Assembly (NCBI GenBank): GCA_022870745.1
Contig: CP085323.1
Span: 2,170,001-2,234,000 of the forward strand
Length of the DNA: 64,000 nt
From: Silvibacterium acidisoli
Lineage (GTDB): Bacteria > Acidobacteriota > Terriglobia > Terriglobales > Acidobacteriaceae
Reading direction: 5' to 3'
Part shown: positions 38,582 to 47,590 of the stretch, piece after piece
Position numbering within the stretch: the stretch's first letter is position 1
Layout: each line of letters begins with the position of its first letter
Translations under genes and position numbers: made by a program
Notes under the pieces: model-generated
What the model saw: the letters and a program-made list of their open reading frames with translations, nothing else
Told to the model about the DNA's origin: nothing
Database searches by the model: none

Positions 38582-39557
38582 GTTCTTTCTCCTGGCGGCA
38601 GCGGCAGGCATAGTGTGCAGTGCGCTGCCGCTGTGCGCGCAGTATGCAGGTCCTGCGCCGGGAAGCTCCGACTACGCGCGTCGCGTCCTTCCGGTAACAG
38701 AAGAGCAGAAGGAACTGGAGAACCTTCTCAGCGCGAAGCAGCCTACGGTGCGCATCGCGGCAGGGGACATGCTCGATGTGAAGGTTTACAACCTGAAGGC
38801 CTACGAGGTCAGGGCACGAGTGGCTTCGGATGGAAGCGCCATCTTCCCGCTGGTGGGCGCTCTGCAGGTAGGCGGCCTCAGCGTGGAGGATCTGCAGAAC
38901 CTTCTCCGCGACAAGCTGCAGCAGGATGGCATGATTCGCGATCCGCATGTAAGCGCGGTGCTGTCAGAAACGCCGACCCAGGTTGCAACCGTCTCCGGCG
39001 AAGTGATGAAGCCCGGCAATTATCCGGTGCGCGGAAAGCATACGCTGATTGAAATGCTGTCGGCGGCGGAGGGATTGAAGGATACCGCCAGCCATACAGT
39101 CGTGCTCGATCGGCCAGGCCTGCAGGAGGGAATTCCCATCCAGCTTGGACCCGATCCGACACAATCGCGCTTTGCCAATATACCCATCTTTGCGGGCGAC
39201 ACCATCATCGCTTCGCGTGTCGGGGTCTTTTACGTTGTCGGCGCTGTAAAGAATGCCGGTGCCTATCCTCTGAAGGCCACGACTCCTACGACTGTTCTGC
39301 AGGCCATGAGCATGGCGGGAGGAATGGGATATGAGGCAGAGCTGGGCAATGCGCGGCTTGTGAGGCGTGAAGGTACTTCGAATCGCACAGAAACCAAGGT
39401 GGATCTGAACAAGGTTATGCGAGGGAAAGGAGAAGATCTTACGCTTCAGGCTGACGACATCCTGATGTTGCCGACGAACAAGATGCGCGCAGCCATTAAG
39501 GGGGGCGGCGCGGGTATGGCAGTGTCCCTGGCCACTTCTTTCATTCTCTATCACTGA
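38571..39557 (+). CDS. Polysaccharide export outer-membrane protein (Wza-type)
   Basis: A 328-residue exported protein with the poly-export domain (VRIAAGDMLDVKVYN, about 55-150) and SLBB domains (VATVSGEVMKPGNYPVRGKH; VFYVVGAVKNAGAYPLK). It would form the outer-membrane/periplasmic channel joined to the Wzc-type kinase. The start MKTKFFLLAAAAGIVCSALP is a signal peptide ending near LCAQ. I see no clear lipobox cysteine with the usual +2 context, unlike E. coli Wza. The C-terminus is hydrophobic (GGAGMAVSLATSFILYH). The start overlaps the end of the kinase gene by 11 bases, implying coupled translation. Confidence 0.93.
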   Translation: MKTKFFLLAAAAGIVCSALPLCAQYAGPAPGSSDYARRVLPVTEEQKELENLLSAKQPTVRIAAGDMLDVKVYNLKAYEVRARVASDGSAIFPLVGALQVGGLSVEDLQNLLRDKLQQDGMIRDPHVSAVLSETPTQVATVSGEVMKPGNYPVRGKHTLIEMLSAAEGLKDTASHTVVLDRPGLQEGIPIQLGPDPTQSRFANIPIFAGDTIIASRVGVFYVVGAVKNAGAYPLKATTPTTVLQAMSMAGGMGYEAELGNARLVRREGTSNRTETKVDLNKVMRGKGEDLTLQADDILMLPTNKMRAAIKGGGAGMAVSLATSFILYH

Positions 39558-39585
39558 AACCTGTTAAGGCTGGGCACCCGATCGC

Positions 39586-40920
39586 ATGATTTATTCAGAC
39601 GAGCGAGCAATCCCGTCCCTCACCTATCTCGTGGTGATAGGTTTTCTTGTGCTCAACGCGCAGATGTGGGAGGAAGCGGGCTGGGCAATTGCCTTCGCAT
39701 ACGCAAGTGCGCGCATGCTTACGAGAAGGTCGGAACTAGGCTTGCCCTATCCCGTCATACGGTTGCTGATCGCTCCGATGCTGATCTTCACGGTTGGCCT
39801 GCCCGGTTTCTATCGCAACGACCTGAATGAGTTCCTGAAGGATTGCTGGTACTTCACCAGTCCCATGGTCTACATCGTTTTCGGCTATCTGGTCGCGGAA
39901 CGCATAGGAACCATGAAGAGACTGATTTCTCTGTTCACGATCGGCGGCCTGGCAGTCTCCCTGCAAATGCTCTTTCGCGTCTACAGCAACAGCGCATCGC
40001 TGCTTGCTGCGAACAGTGCAGAGAATTATCGCCACTTCACCGGCGTTGGAGCCGGCCAGGCAATGATCCCGATTGTGCTGATCATCTTCGCCCGCAAGAC
40101 CGGACTTGATATCGGATGGCTCGATCGGTCGAAGGCCCTTCGCTACACCGTCTTCGTCGTCGGAACACTGGCGATCATTCTTGCGCTTTCACGCACCCTG
40201 ATGGCTGTGCTCCTGGTAGGCGTTCTCATCACGGTGCCCCTCAAGAAGCTTGGGCGATGGGGCGTGGTGGGGGCTATCGCTGTGGGTCTTGCAATGCTGG
40301 CTCCGCAGCTGTGGAGGCTTTCAACACCGGCGGCGACGCAATCCTTCTTTGAGAAAAGCATGAACACCGGCCATGAAGTGGAACTTCAGTCGTATGACAC
40401 CATGGCTGAAATCAACGATAACTGGCGCGGATTTGAAGGCTACAAAGCGTTCGAAGCCTACAACGATTTCTCCTGGCCGGAAAAGATCATCGGTGGCGGC
40501 TTCGGCACCCTGGTGAACATCGGCTTCTCCATGAACCTGGGCGGCCCCGAGGAAATGCAGGAGCTGCCGGTTCTCCATAACGGTTATCTCTATCTGCTGG
40601 TGAAGACGGGCGTCCTCGGCATCGTGATATTTTTCGCCTACCTTGTCTATCTGACGCGACTGGGCGTCCCGCAAACGCGTTATGGCACGGCCGAAGTAAA
40701 GATGTCGGGTTACGTACTCATCTGGTCGGTCATTACATTCCTGATGACGCAGGGAGTGATCACGGGTATTTACAACAAGGGCGTGCTGGCGCCGAACCTT
40801 ACCCTGCTCGGTGCAGCGGCGGCCCTGGCATACCGGAGGCAGGTTGAGGAAGAAGCGGTCTTCCAGGCACGGCAACCTCAGATCCTCTATCCAAGGTTCC
40901 CAGGTGAGGCGCTTCCATGA
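39586..40920 (+). CDS. O-antigen ligase/polymerase-like membrane protein (Wzy/WaaL type)
   Basis: A 444-residue polytopic membrane protein with about ten hydrophobic helices, a large periplasmic loop (about residues 250-330) and the polymerase/ligase hallmark HNGYLYLLVKTGVLG after that loop. In this context it most likely polymerises repeat units on undecaprenyl phosphate. Family members differ greatly in sequence, so ligase function cannot be excluded. Its last codon overlaps the start of the next gene (ATGA), a sign of translational coupling. Confidence 0.88.
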   Translation: MIYSDERAIPSLTYLVVIGFLVLNAQMWEEAGWAIAFAYASARMLTRRSELGLPYPVIRLLIAPMLIFTVGLPGFYRNDLNEFLKDCWYFTSPMVYIVFGYLVAERIGTMKRLISLFTIGGLAVSLQMLFRVYSNSASLLAANSAENYRHFTGVGAGQAMIPIVLIIFARKTGLDIGWLDRSKALRYTVFVVGTLAIILALSRTLMAVLLVGVLITVPLKKLGRWGVVGAIAVGLAMLAPQLWRLSTPAATQSFFEKSMNTGHEVELQSYDTMAEINDNWRGFEGYKAFEAYNDFSWPEKIIGGGFGTLVNIGFSMNLGGPEEMQELPVLHNGYLYLLVKTGVLGIVIFFAYLVYLTRLGVPQTRYGTAEVKMSGYVLIWSVITFLMTQGVITGIYNKGVLAPNLTLLGAAAALAYRRQVEEEAVFQARQPQILYPRFPGEALP

Positions 40921-41918
40921 GTCAGCCTCTGCGTATATCCGTGGCGATGTGCACCTTCAACGGCGCCCGCTATCTCGAAGAGCAGCTGACGAGCATCGAG
41001 GAGCAATGCCTTCCAGTGTCGGAGGTGGTGATCTGTGACGATGCGTCGACAGACGACACGCCGGTCATCCTCAATGATTTCGCACATCGCATGAAAATCC
41101 GCACCCTCATCATCCGTAATCAGGAACGGCTCGGGGTGGCGAGGAACTTCGAAGGTGCGATCCGGCGATGCACCGGAGATATCATCGCGCTCGCAGATCA
41201 GGACGATCGCTGGTATCCGGGAAAGACCAGAACAATAGAGCGGATCATGCGTGAGGATCCCGGCATCGGCGGCGTCTTCAGCGATGCATCGATCATAGAT
41301 TCCGCTTCCACCGAAACCGGCGAAAGTCTCTGGAACCGCTATCGTTTCAGCAATGAAGAGCAGTCGAGGATGCTTTCAAGTTCGGGAATTTCAGTACTGC
41401 TGCGAAGACCGGTAGTGACCGGCGCGGCCTTTGCATTCCGCTCCTCTCTCGTGCCGCTGCTGTTGCCCATTCCCTCGCCATGGATGCACGATGCGTGGCT
41501 CGCATGGAAAATCGCGCTGCATTCCCGGCTCGTTCCGCTGCCCCAGCAGTTAATGGCTTACCGGGTTCATACTAGCCAGCAGATCGGTGTTCCTCCGCGT
41601 ACGATGGATCGCCTGCGCTCGTGGTGGCATCACCGGAGCCTGCATGCCGAGGCAACGAGGCAAAGGGTGCTTGCAGAGTACAGGAACCTTGCGGAAGAAT
41701 GCGGGCAGTTAGTGGACGATGCCAGCAGGGCGGCTTTCAGTACATATCCAGACCTGCCTCGGCTACTGATGGAAAAGAGCGGATTCTGCCGTGAAGTGAT
41801 AGAGTCCCTGGATCGGCCCCGCTGGCAGCGTGTGAGTTTTGCTCTCGAACGGTGGAAACAATACCAGCAGTACACCTACCTTGGCTGGCATGCTCTCCTT
41901 CGGGATGTTCTCCTGTGA
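40917..41918 (+). CDS. GT2-family glycosyltransferase
   Basis: A 333-residue GT-A glycosyltransferase: ISVAMCTFNGARYLEEQLTS, VICDDASTDDTP (nucleotide binding) and IIALADQDDRWYPGKT (DXD) are all present. The family is common in exopolysaccharide loci and transfers rhamnose, galactose and other sugars. The C-terminal third (HHRSLHAEATRQRVLAEY onward) is basic and helical and may bind the membrane. It overlaps the preceding gene (ATGA) and its TGA overlaps the GTG of the next gene. It is therefore part of a tightly coupled translation chain. Confidence 0.93.
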   Translation: MSQPLRISVAMCTFNGARYLEEQLTSIEEQCLPVSEVVICDDASTDDTPVILNDFAHRMKIRTLIIRNQERLGVARNFEGAIRRCTGDIIALADQDDRWYPGKTRTIERIMREDPGIGGVFSDASIIDSASTETGESLWNRYRFSNEEQSRMLSSSGISVLLRRPVVTGAAFAFRSSLVPLLLPIPSPWMHDAWLAWKIALHSRLVPLPQQLMAYRVHTSQQIGVPPRTMDRLRSWWHHRSLHAEATRQRVLAEYRNLAEECGQLVDDASRAAFSTYPDLPRLLMEKSGFCREVIESLDRPRWQRVSFALERWKQYQQYTYLGWHALLRDVLL

Positions 41919-43465
41919 CGACAATGACAATGCCGATATCGGCTCAACGTCGTTATGTAAGAAACACAGTAGCAAATGTCCTGCGCATACTCATCAATGC
42001 CGTAGTCGCGGTCATTCTTCCTGCGTATCTTACACATAAACTTCCGGTTTCCACATACGGAGCGTGGGTTCTGGTTCTGCAACTGGGAGCCTACGTCTCG
42101 TACCTGGATATCGGTGTGCAGACTGCCGTCGCAAAGTACATCGCCGAATATCGTGCGAAGAATGAGCCCGAAAACTGCGATCGGGCAGCGACCGCGGGAT
42201 TCAGGTTGCTGGTGACGGCTGCGGTTTTCGGCTTGATCCTCATGCCGATCGTCGCCCTGTGTATGCCGCATTTCTTTCACCAGATACCGGCTTCACTTCG
42301 TCGCGAAGCCCAGATCGGCGTGATCCTCATTGGCGGATCGCTGGCTGTCAATCTTGCGTGTTCTGCTTTTCCTGCGATCTTCCAGGGCTTGCAGGAGTAT
42401 CGCATCCCGAATGCAATCGGAATTCTCAACAAGGTCCTCTACGGCGCAACCATTGTCGTGACCGTGCTGCTGCATGGGTCAATGGTACAGATGGGCATTG
42501 TGGCTGCAGTGATCAATATCGGAACGGCTGTACTGCAGATCGTCACATGGAAGAAGTGGGCATCGTTCATTCATATAAACGTGAGCCTTAAGCACACGGG
42601 CATGACGAAGCGTGTCTTCGAGTATTGCGGAGTGCTCTCGATATGGTCGGCAAGCATGCTGTTCATCAGCGGGCTCGACCTCACGATTGTCGGCCATTAC
42701 GCGTTTGCTCAGACAGCCTTCTATGCGGTAGCCGTAGCGCCGGCAAGCATGCAGATCATGTTGCTCTCGGCAGGCCTCGGACCCATGATGCCCGCGGCTT
42801 CCGCACTCAGCGTGCAGCGCAGCGCCAGGATGGTCGGCACCATGCTTGTGAAGGTGACGCGGTATGCTGCGATCTACCTGGTTCTGACCGGCCTTCCCCT
42901 GATCGTATGCGCTCCGTGGCTGCTTACGCTCTGGGTCGGTCCGGTATATGCAGAGCGCAGTGTCTACCTGCTGCGCATACTCGCTGCCGCCAACATCATC
43001 CGTTACTTTCTGAGCCCTTATGCAACCTTTGTGATTGCGATCGGTAAGCAGAGAGTGGCGACGATCTCCGCCGTCTCAGAAGGCGTCGTCAATCTCACGG
43101 TGAGTGTTCTACTGGCCCGGCATCATGGTGCGGTGGGTGTTGCCTATGGCACGTTGATCGGTGCTGTCACAGGCGTGCTTGTGCACATTGCTGTCAGCAT
43201 GCATTTCACGTACGACGACATCGCTGTTTCGCGGAAGTTGTTTTTTTACGGAGGCCTGTTGCGTCCGTTCCTGATCAGTCTTCCCTCCGGAGTCTGGCTG
43301 TTGTGGCAGGCAATTCATCCCGCCGCCCTGTCTGTCTTTCCGTTCTCGCTTTGGATGGCGGCGACCATCCTGGCAGCCTGGTTTATCAGTTTGCGGCCTT
43401 CGGAGCGGGATACGCTCGTGCATTTTGCGGGCAGACATTTCCATCGGCAGGCAGGCAGCGTATGA
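41915..43465 (+). CDS. Polysaccharide flippase (Wzx-type, MOP superfamily)
   Basis: A 516-residue membrane transporter with about 12-14 hydrophobic helices. It should flip lipid-linked repeat units across the inner membrane. Typical segments are RNTVANVLRILINAVVAVIL, YGAWVLVLQLGAYVSYLDIG and VAKYIAEYRAKNEP. The GTG at 41915 overlaps the previous stop codon as GTGA and has GGGA upstream; an ATG at 41924 is possible. The frame extends to 41852, but that lies inside the upstream gene. It sits between two glycosyltransferases in the operon, as expected for a Wzx/Wzy pathway. Confidence 0.92.
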   Translation: MTTMTMPISAQRRYVRNTVANVLRILINAVVAVILPAYLTHKLPVSTYGAWVLVLQLGAYVSYLDIGVQTAVAKYIAEYRAKNEPENCDRAATAGFRLLVTAAVFGLILMPIVALCMPHFFHQIPASLRREAQIGVILIGGSLAVNLACSAFPAIFQGLQEYRIPNAIGILNKVLYGATIVVTVLLHGSMVQMGIVAAVINIGTAVLQIVTWKKWASFIHINVSLKHTGMTKRVFEYCGVLSIWSASMLFISGLDLTIVGHYAFAQTAFYAVAVAPASMQIMLLSAGLGPMMPAASALSVQRSARMVGTMLVKVTRYAAIYLVLTGLPLIVCAPWLLTLWVGPVYAERSVYLLRILAAANIIRYFLSPYATFVIAIGKQRVATISAVSEGVVNLTVSVLLARHHGAVGVAYGTLIGAVTGVLVHIAVSMHFTYDDIAVSRKLFFYGGLLRPFLISLPSGVWLLWQAIHPAALSVFPFSLWMAATILAAWFISLRPSERDTLVHFAGRHFHRQAGSV

Positions 43466-43535
43466 GCTCCGAGGTGTATATGTCCGGGATTTCAGAACCA
43501 TCGTCGACGACTGCAGCTTGTGGAGGCCAGGCTGG

Positions 43536-44651
43536 ATGAAGGCCTTCGTGCACCTTGGATACGGCTTCGATGCTCAGAAGTATCGCGAGCGTTACATCGC
43601 GGGACTCGTGCCAGACGTTGTGCCTTACGGCTTCCACCACGCCGAGGCCCAGGGATGGGATCTGATGTTCTCGCACGATATCCCCGAATCACCCCTGGCA
43701 AACTGGCAACGCCGCTTCTGGATACGCGCGCTTGGCTTCGACCTCGTTCATGCGTGGCGCAATCGCAAAGCCGCCGCCGCCGCCGACATCGTCTGGACGA
43801 TGGAAGAGATCGAGTACCTGGCGATACTTTTTCTTTGTGCGTTTCTTCCGTCCCTGCGCGGGAAGAAGGTCATCGCGCAAACGGTATGGCTTTTCGATGG
43901 ATGGAAAGCAAAGTCATGGCTGCGCAGGCGATTCCTGCTCTTTCTTCTGAAGCGCGCATCGTGCCTCACCGTGCATTCGGCGAACTATCTCAACCTGCCC
44001 TTTGCTCCCACCAAGCTGCTGCCGTTTGGCATCTCTACAGATTCTTTCCCGCACAGCAGCACGATGCGGCCCCTGCATGCACCGATTCGGATACTGGCGA
44101 TGGGTACCGATCCTACCCGCGATTGGACCACTTTTCTGGATGCCTTTGGCGGCGATGACCGATTCGAAGCGATCGGGGTCAGCAAGCGGCTGACCGAAGA
44201 GATGGTTGCGCCCTACGGCAACGTGAATATCCGCCGGAACCCCTCGATGGAGACCTTTCGGGAGCTTTATCGCTGGGCTGACTTCGTCATCGTGCCGATG
44301 CTGCCCAATCTCTACTCCGGTATTACGGTTGCCCTTGAAGCTGTCAGCATGGGCGTGCCAGTGGTAAGCGCGGCAACGGGCGGAGTCCCCACCTACTTTG
44401 AGCCGGGAGAGGTTTTGTATGTCACCGCGGAAGATCCTGCGGATTTACGGGATGCTGTGCTCAATTGTTCCGATGAGCAGCGCAGGCAGCTAGTTGAGAA
44501 AGCACAGGCCCGTTTTCAGCGCGAAGATTATTCCTCCGCGGGAATGGCAAACCGCTACATACGGCTATCGCAGGAATTGCTGGAGTGGCCTGTGGGCCGT
44601 CCTACTGGTCACGGTAATTATCCCGTTCCGCAGTCTGGCCGATCGCAATAG
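43536..44651 (+). CDS. GT-B glycosyltransferase, divergent
   Basis: A 371-residue glycosyltransferase of GT-B character. The clearest evidence is the donor domain, with PNLYSGITVALEAVSMGVPVV, a good EX7E-type region, followed by GEVLYVTAEDPADLRDAV. The N-terminal half is divergent (GWMKAFVHLGYGFDAQ, MEEIEYLAILFL). The start is taken at ATG 43536, which has GGAGG about 11 bases upstream; the frame is open upstream to 43425 inside the flippase gene. It is the last gene of the exopolysaccharide run. The C-terminus is polar and low in conservation. Confidence 0.82.
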   Translation: MKAFVHLGYGFDAQKYRERYIAGLVPDVVPYGFHHAEAQGWDLMFSHDIPESPLANWQRRFWIRALGFDLVHAWRNRKAAAAADIVWTMEEIEYLAILFLCAFLPSLRGKKVIAQTVWLFDGWKAKSWLRRRFLLFLLKRASCLTVHSANYLNLPFAPTKLLPFGISTDSFPHSSTMRPLHAPIRILAMGTDPTRDWTTFLDAFGGDDRFEAIGVSKRLTEEMVAPYGNVNIRRNPSMETFRELYRWADFVIVPMLPNLYSGITVALEAVSMGVPVVSAATGGVPTYFEPGEVLYVTAEDPADLRDAVLNCSDEQRRQLVEKAQARFQREDYSSAGMANRYIRLSQELLEWPVGRPTGHGNYPVPQSGRSQ

Positions 44652-44964
44652 CGAGTTTGGAAAAAAAACGACCCAGGGTAAAGTTCCACAGTTTCATAAG
44701 CGTGGTGGTGCCTTTCATTGTTTTTGTCTGCTCGTTTGGCATGACTGATCGCAGGGGTACTGGCTTGTGTGCAGCTTTTACGATGCACTATTACCGTTGC
44801 AGGGAACAATCCTCAATTCAGGGCAGGATCGCGGGCCGGGTTGCTACATTGGGGGACACGATGAAGGTACCGGAGTGCACAAGGTAACTTCGCCTGCTGT
44901 GAATCGCAACTTTGAATGCTGCTAATCGTTGATCACCATCGCCTTGCTCTGAAAGGCAAACCGT
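44652..44964. other. Intergenic region after the exopolysaccharide operon
   Basis: About 313 bases with no convincing gene and no clear terminator. A 76-codon frame at 44657 has no ribosome site or coding character and was not accepted. Confidence 0.5.
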
Positions 44965-45243
44965 CTACCGGTGAAAGAGAAAACGCACTGCCGTCAGCAG
45001 TAGTGCGGCCGCAAGTGAGATGGCTGCGGCCGCCTTCATGACGCGGCGAAGCTTCTGCTCCTCTGGGTTCACGGATCTCAAGGTAGAGAGAATCGCCATT
45101 GCCAGCACAAGCAGAACGAGGATCGCAAAGCCAAAGGGGACGCCGCGATAGAAATAACCGCCTGTGATCGACCCAATGAGAACAAGGCTGATCGCAAGAA
45201 ACCCGTTAGGCGAGCTGCCGATCCTATTACCGAGCTGCAACAT
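44965..45243 (-). CDS. Small membrane protein, hypothetical
   Basis: A 92-residue protein with three predicted membrane helices (FLAISLVLIGSITGGYF, FGFAILVLLVLAMAILSTL, AAAISLAAALLLTAVRFL) joined by a short basic loop (NPEEQKLRRVMK). The start has no strong ribosome site. No family recognised. Confidence 0.6.
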   Translation of the reverse strand: MLQLGNRIGSSPNGFLAISLVLIGSITGGYFYRGVPFGFAILVLLVLAMAILSTLRSVNPEEQKLRRVMKAAAAISLAAALLLTAVRFLFHR

Positions 45244-45446
45244 CTATTGATCATATTGGAACAACAGCCGGCTGTTTACTTCTTGGCAACCCGGAAGCGG
45301 TCTGTCGAGCATCCTAGTCTGTACCTGTCAGTGAATAATTTCGCTGCTTAAGTGTATCGGTCGTGTTGCTCAACTGGTAATCTATGCACTACCAGTATCT
45401 CTACCGCGATCTGTGTATCATTCCAACGCAAAACGGAGAGAATGAA

Positions 45447-45740
45447 GTGTTTGAAACCCTTTTGTTGTTTCGACTCCAGCGGGAAAGCGAAGCCGCAGTT
45501 CTGCAGCGGATTGTTTATGTAGAGAAGTGCGCGTCGGCGGCCTATGATCTGCTGGTCGTACAGGCGCCGAAGCCGCGCGGTACAAGGTACTTTGAAAAGC
45601 CGGGCTTTGTCAGGCGTAAGGAACGTTTCTCAAACGGTCTTCAGGCGATCCACTCTGCGGAAGCATTGCTGCGCGGTTATCTGACAGATGGCTGGCATCT
45701 GACCAACAGCGAGCAGATGTATGAGCAGATGGCTAGCTAG
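45447..45740 (+). CDS. Hypothetical protein
   Basis: A 97-residue soluble protein of unknown function. GTG 45447 is chosen because GGAGAG lies six bases before it; an ATG at 45384 would add 21 residues but has no ribosome site. The sequence mixes charged and hydrophobic residues (VFETLLLFRLQRESEAAVLQ), with no motif I can name. Confidence 0.55.
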   Translation: MFETLLLFRLQRESEAAVLQRIVYVEKCASAAYDLLVVQAPKPRGTRYFEKPGFVRRKERFSNGLQAIHSAEALLRGYLTDGWHLTNSEQMYEQMAS

Positions 45741-45921
45741 TTTTCGAAGTGATTTCGAGATTTGAAGGCAAGAGTGTAAAGAGCTGCTTTTTTGTTTGTT
45801 GCAGCTATTTTGTCGCTGTCATAGTGCGATTTGATCCCATAATTGAATCGCCGGGCACATAAAATATCTTTCATCGCGTTTATTAACTGCACGAAAAAAA
45901 TCTCACCAGTATATTTACATT

Positions 45922-46206
45922 ATGAACGAAGCAGATCTGGTGGAAGGCTTCGTCGTGCGCTGGCTAGGTGGGGAAATTCGCCCTTGTATGGAAGGGCTTT
46001 TACTGCTTTCTCAGTATCTCGCGACTCCTCCTACGGTCCGGGACCTGGAGAACGAGCCCTTCGTGAAGATCAGTGGCGAGACGATGCAGGAAAAACTCAA
46101 GCATTGGAACGCGTTTTCTCTCCATGTTGACATGTGTGAGAGGTGTCGGCCGCCTCGTTCGGATAACGGGGTCGACGCAAAAATCATTCCATTTCCTGAG
46201 ATTTAA
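45922..46206 (+). CDS. Hypothetical protein with C-terminal Cys pair
   Basis: A 94-residue protein of unknown function. The N-terminus is helical (EADLVEGFVVRWLGGEIRP). The C-terminal part contains HVDMCERCRPPRS, a CxxC that could bind metal or be redox active. The ribosome site is weak, so the start is uncertain. It lies alone in a region of small genes. Confidence 0.5.
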   Translation: MNEADLVEGFVVRWLGGEIRPCMEGLLLLSQYLATPPTVRDLENEPFVKISGETMQEKLKHWNAFSLHVDMCERCRPPRSDNGVDAKIIPFPEI

Positions 46207-46437
46207 GAATTATCTAACTGGCGCCCGGCGGATCCCTCATCCGGGCTCACTCTCGTTTTGCGATTCAGGGCAGGCTTCTAAAAGTGATGCAAGCAGCCGC
46301 CGTGTAACGGAGTGCATGAGTTGCCTTGCCTGGATGATCGCTAATGGGCGCTGCCTGACCCTACACCCGCTCCCATAGTTAGTTGAAGGGCTTGGCGAAG
46401 TTATTGATTTTTATTCAGGGAGAATTTTCAGGTTATT

Positions 46438-46524
46438 TGGTGCCGAAGAGAGGACTCGAACCTCCACACCCTTGCGAGTACATGGACCTGAACCATGCGC
46501 GTCTGCCAATTCCGCCACTTCGGC
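46438..46524 (-). tRNA. tRNA-Leu (CAG)
   Basis: On the minus strand the acceptor GCCGAAG pairs with CTTCGGC, followed by A and an encoded CCA. The anticodon arm is CATGG-TTCAGGT-CCATG, giving anticodon CAG. A class II variable arm and a GGTTCGAGTCC T-loop are present. Confidence 0.97.
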
Positions 46525-46724
46525 ACTACTTGCGATAATGTCCAGCGCGATCGGCTGGACTGGCAGCAATTCCTATCCTCGCAAAGCCTTGCGATTGTGT
46601 CAAATCGTGTAATTTTCAGAGCATAAACTTGTACTTTTCACACAATCGCTGTGTTTCCCGTGAAGGATTTGCATCCAAATCTCCGTATAACTTCCAAGAA
46701 TCATACAAACAGGATCCGCAAGGC

Positions 46725-46985
46725 ATGACTGAAAGCAACCCCCCAAGGGGAATCTCTGGCGAGCATATTCGACAGATGCGCCATCTGTCTCACGAACTGA
46801 GCAACGCACTGGAAATCATTCTGCAGACAAGCTATCTACTTGGTACCTCAAACCTCGACGAGGACGGCCGCCGCTGGCGCGCCATGCTCGATGACGGTGT
46901 TCAGCAAGCCACTCGCATCAACCGGGACCTCCGCAGCGTATTACGCGAACAGGTCTCCGAATTGGACAACGAAGAAAGCCTTTAG
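46725..46985 (+). CDS. Stand-alone HisKA/DHp-like helical hairpin protein
   Basis: An 86-residue protein whose sequence looks like an isolated histidine-kinase dimerisation/phosphoacceptor domain. MRHLSHELSNALEIILQTSY resembles an H-box (LSHEL..N.L), and a second helix, GVQQATRINRDLRSVL, matches the usual partner helix. There is no ATP-binding domain. It could be a phosphotransfer protein, a kinase antagonist or a degenerate kinase remnant. AAGG precedes the ATG at 46725; the frame extends to 46629 without support. A strong terminator follows directly. Confidence 0.65.
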   Translation: MTESNPPRGISGEHIRQMRHLSHELSNALEIILQTSYLLGTSNLDEDGRRWRAMLDDGVQQATRINRDLRSVLREQVSELDNEESL

Positions 46986-46988
46986 TCT

Positions 46989-47031
46989 AAAAAGGAAAAG
47001 CCGCGGCGTATTGCCGCGGCTTTTCCTTTTT
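46989..47031. terminator. Bidirectional terminator
   Basis: A perfect 19-base stem, AAAAAGGAAAAGCCGCGGC paired with its reverse complement, around a GTATT loop. A and T tracts on either side let it serve both the plus-strand DHp-like gene and the minus-strand osmC-like gene. Confidence 0.95.
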
Positions 47032-47042
47032 GCATGCGTGAA

Positions 47043-47471
47043 TTATGCCAGTTTGGCATCGAGTTCGATCTCGGTGTTGCCCTTGAAGAGGCGCGAAATC
47101 GGGCAGCCTGCCTTGGCGTTCGCTGCAGCCGTGTCAAAGGCCTCCTTCGAGGCGCCAGGAACTTTAGCGATGGTAGTCAGAACGATCTTGGTGATCGCGA
47201 AGCCGCCTTCGACCTTGCCGAGCGACACCTTGGCAGTAGTCTCGAGCGATTCGGGCGTCAAGCCAGCCTCGCCGAGCTGGGCGCTGAGCGCCATCGTGAA
47301 ACAGCCGGCGTGGGCTGCGGCGATCAGCTCTTCGGGGTTGGTGCCGACGCCATTTTCAAAGCGCGTGCTGAACGAATACTGCGTTTCCTTGAGCACGCCG
47401 CTGTTCGTTGAGATGGTGCCCTTGCCTTCCTTCAGATTGCCATGCCAAACCGCGCTTGCACTGCGTTCCAT
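47043..47471 (-). CDS. osmC: OsmC-family peroxiredoxin
   Basis: A 142-residue thiol peroxidase of the OsmC/Ohr superfamily, reducing organic hydroperoxides. The two catalytic cysteines are seen in AAHAGCFTMALSAQL and AKAGCPISRLFKGN. The N-terminus ERSASAVWHGNLKEGKG and STRFENGVGTNPEELI match OsmC more than Ohr. The ATG at 47471 follows AAGGAG. It lies downstream of gltX on the same strand and ends at the bidirectional terminator. Confidence 0.93.
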   Translation of the reverse strand: MERSASAVWHGNLKEGKGTISTNSGVLKETQYSFSTRFENGVGTNPEELIAAAHAGCFTMALSAQLGEAGLTPESLETTAKVSLGKVEGGFAITKIVLTTIAKVPGASKEAFDTAAANAKAGCPISRLFKGNTEIELDAKLA

Positions 47472-47590
47472 GAGACACTCCTTGTTTTCAGTTGGGGAGT
47501 TGAAGTGGACCGGTTGCACCTTTCCGTGTAACCGACGCTGCCACGTCTGAGACTACCCGAAGCACTGGTAGCCGTCGAATTGCCGCAGCC

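Noticed and set aside
44657-44887. 76-codon frame after the polysaccharide operon
   Set aside because: No start signal and the codon pattern is not coding-like.
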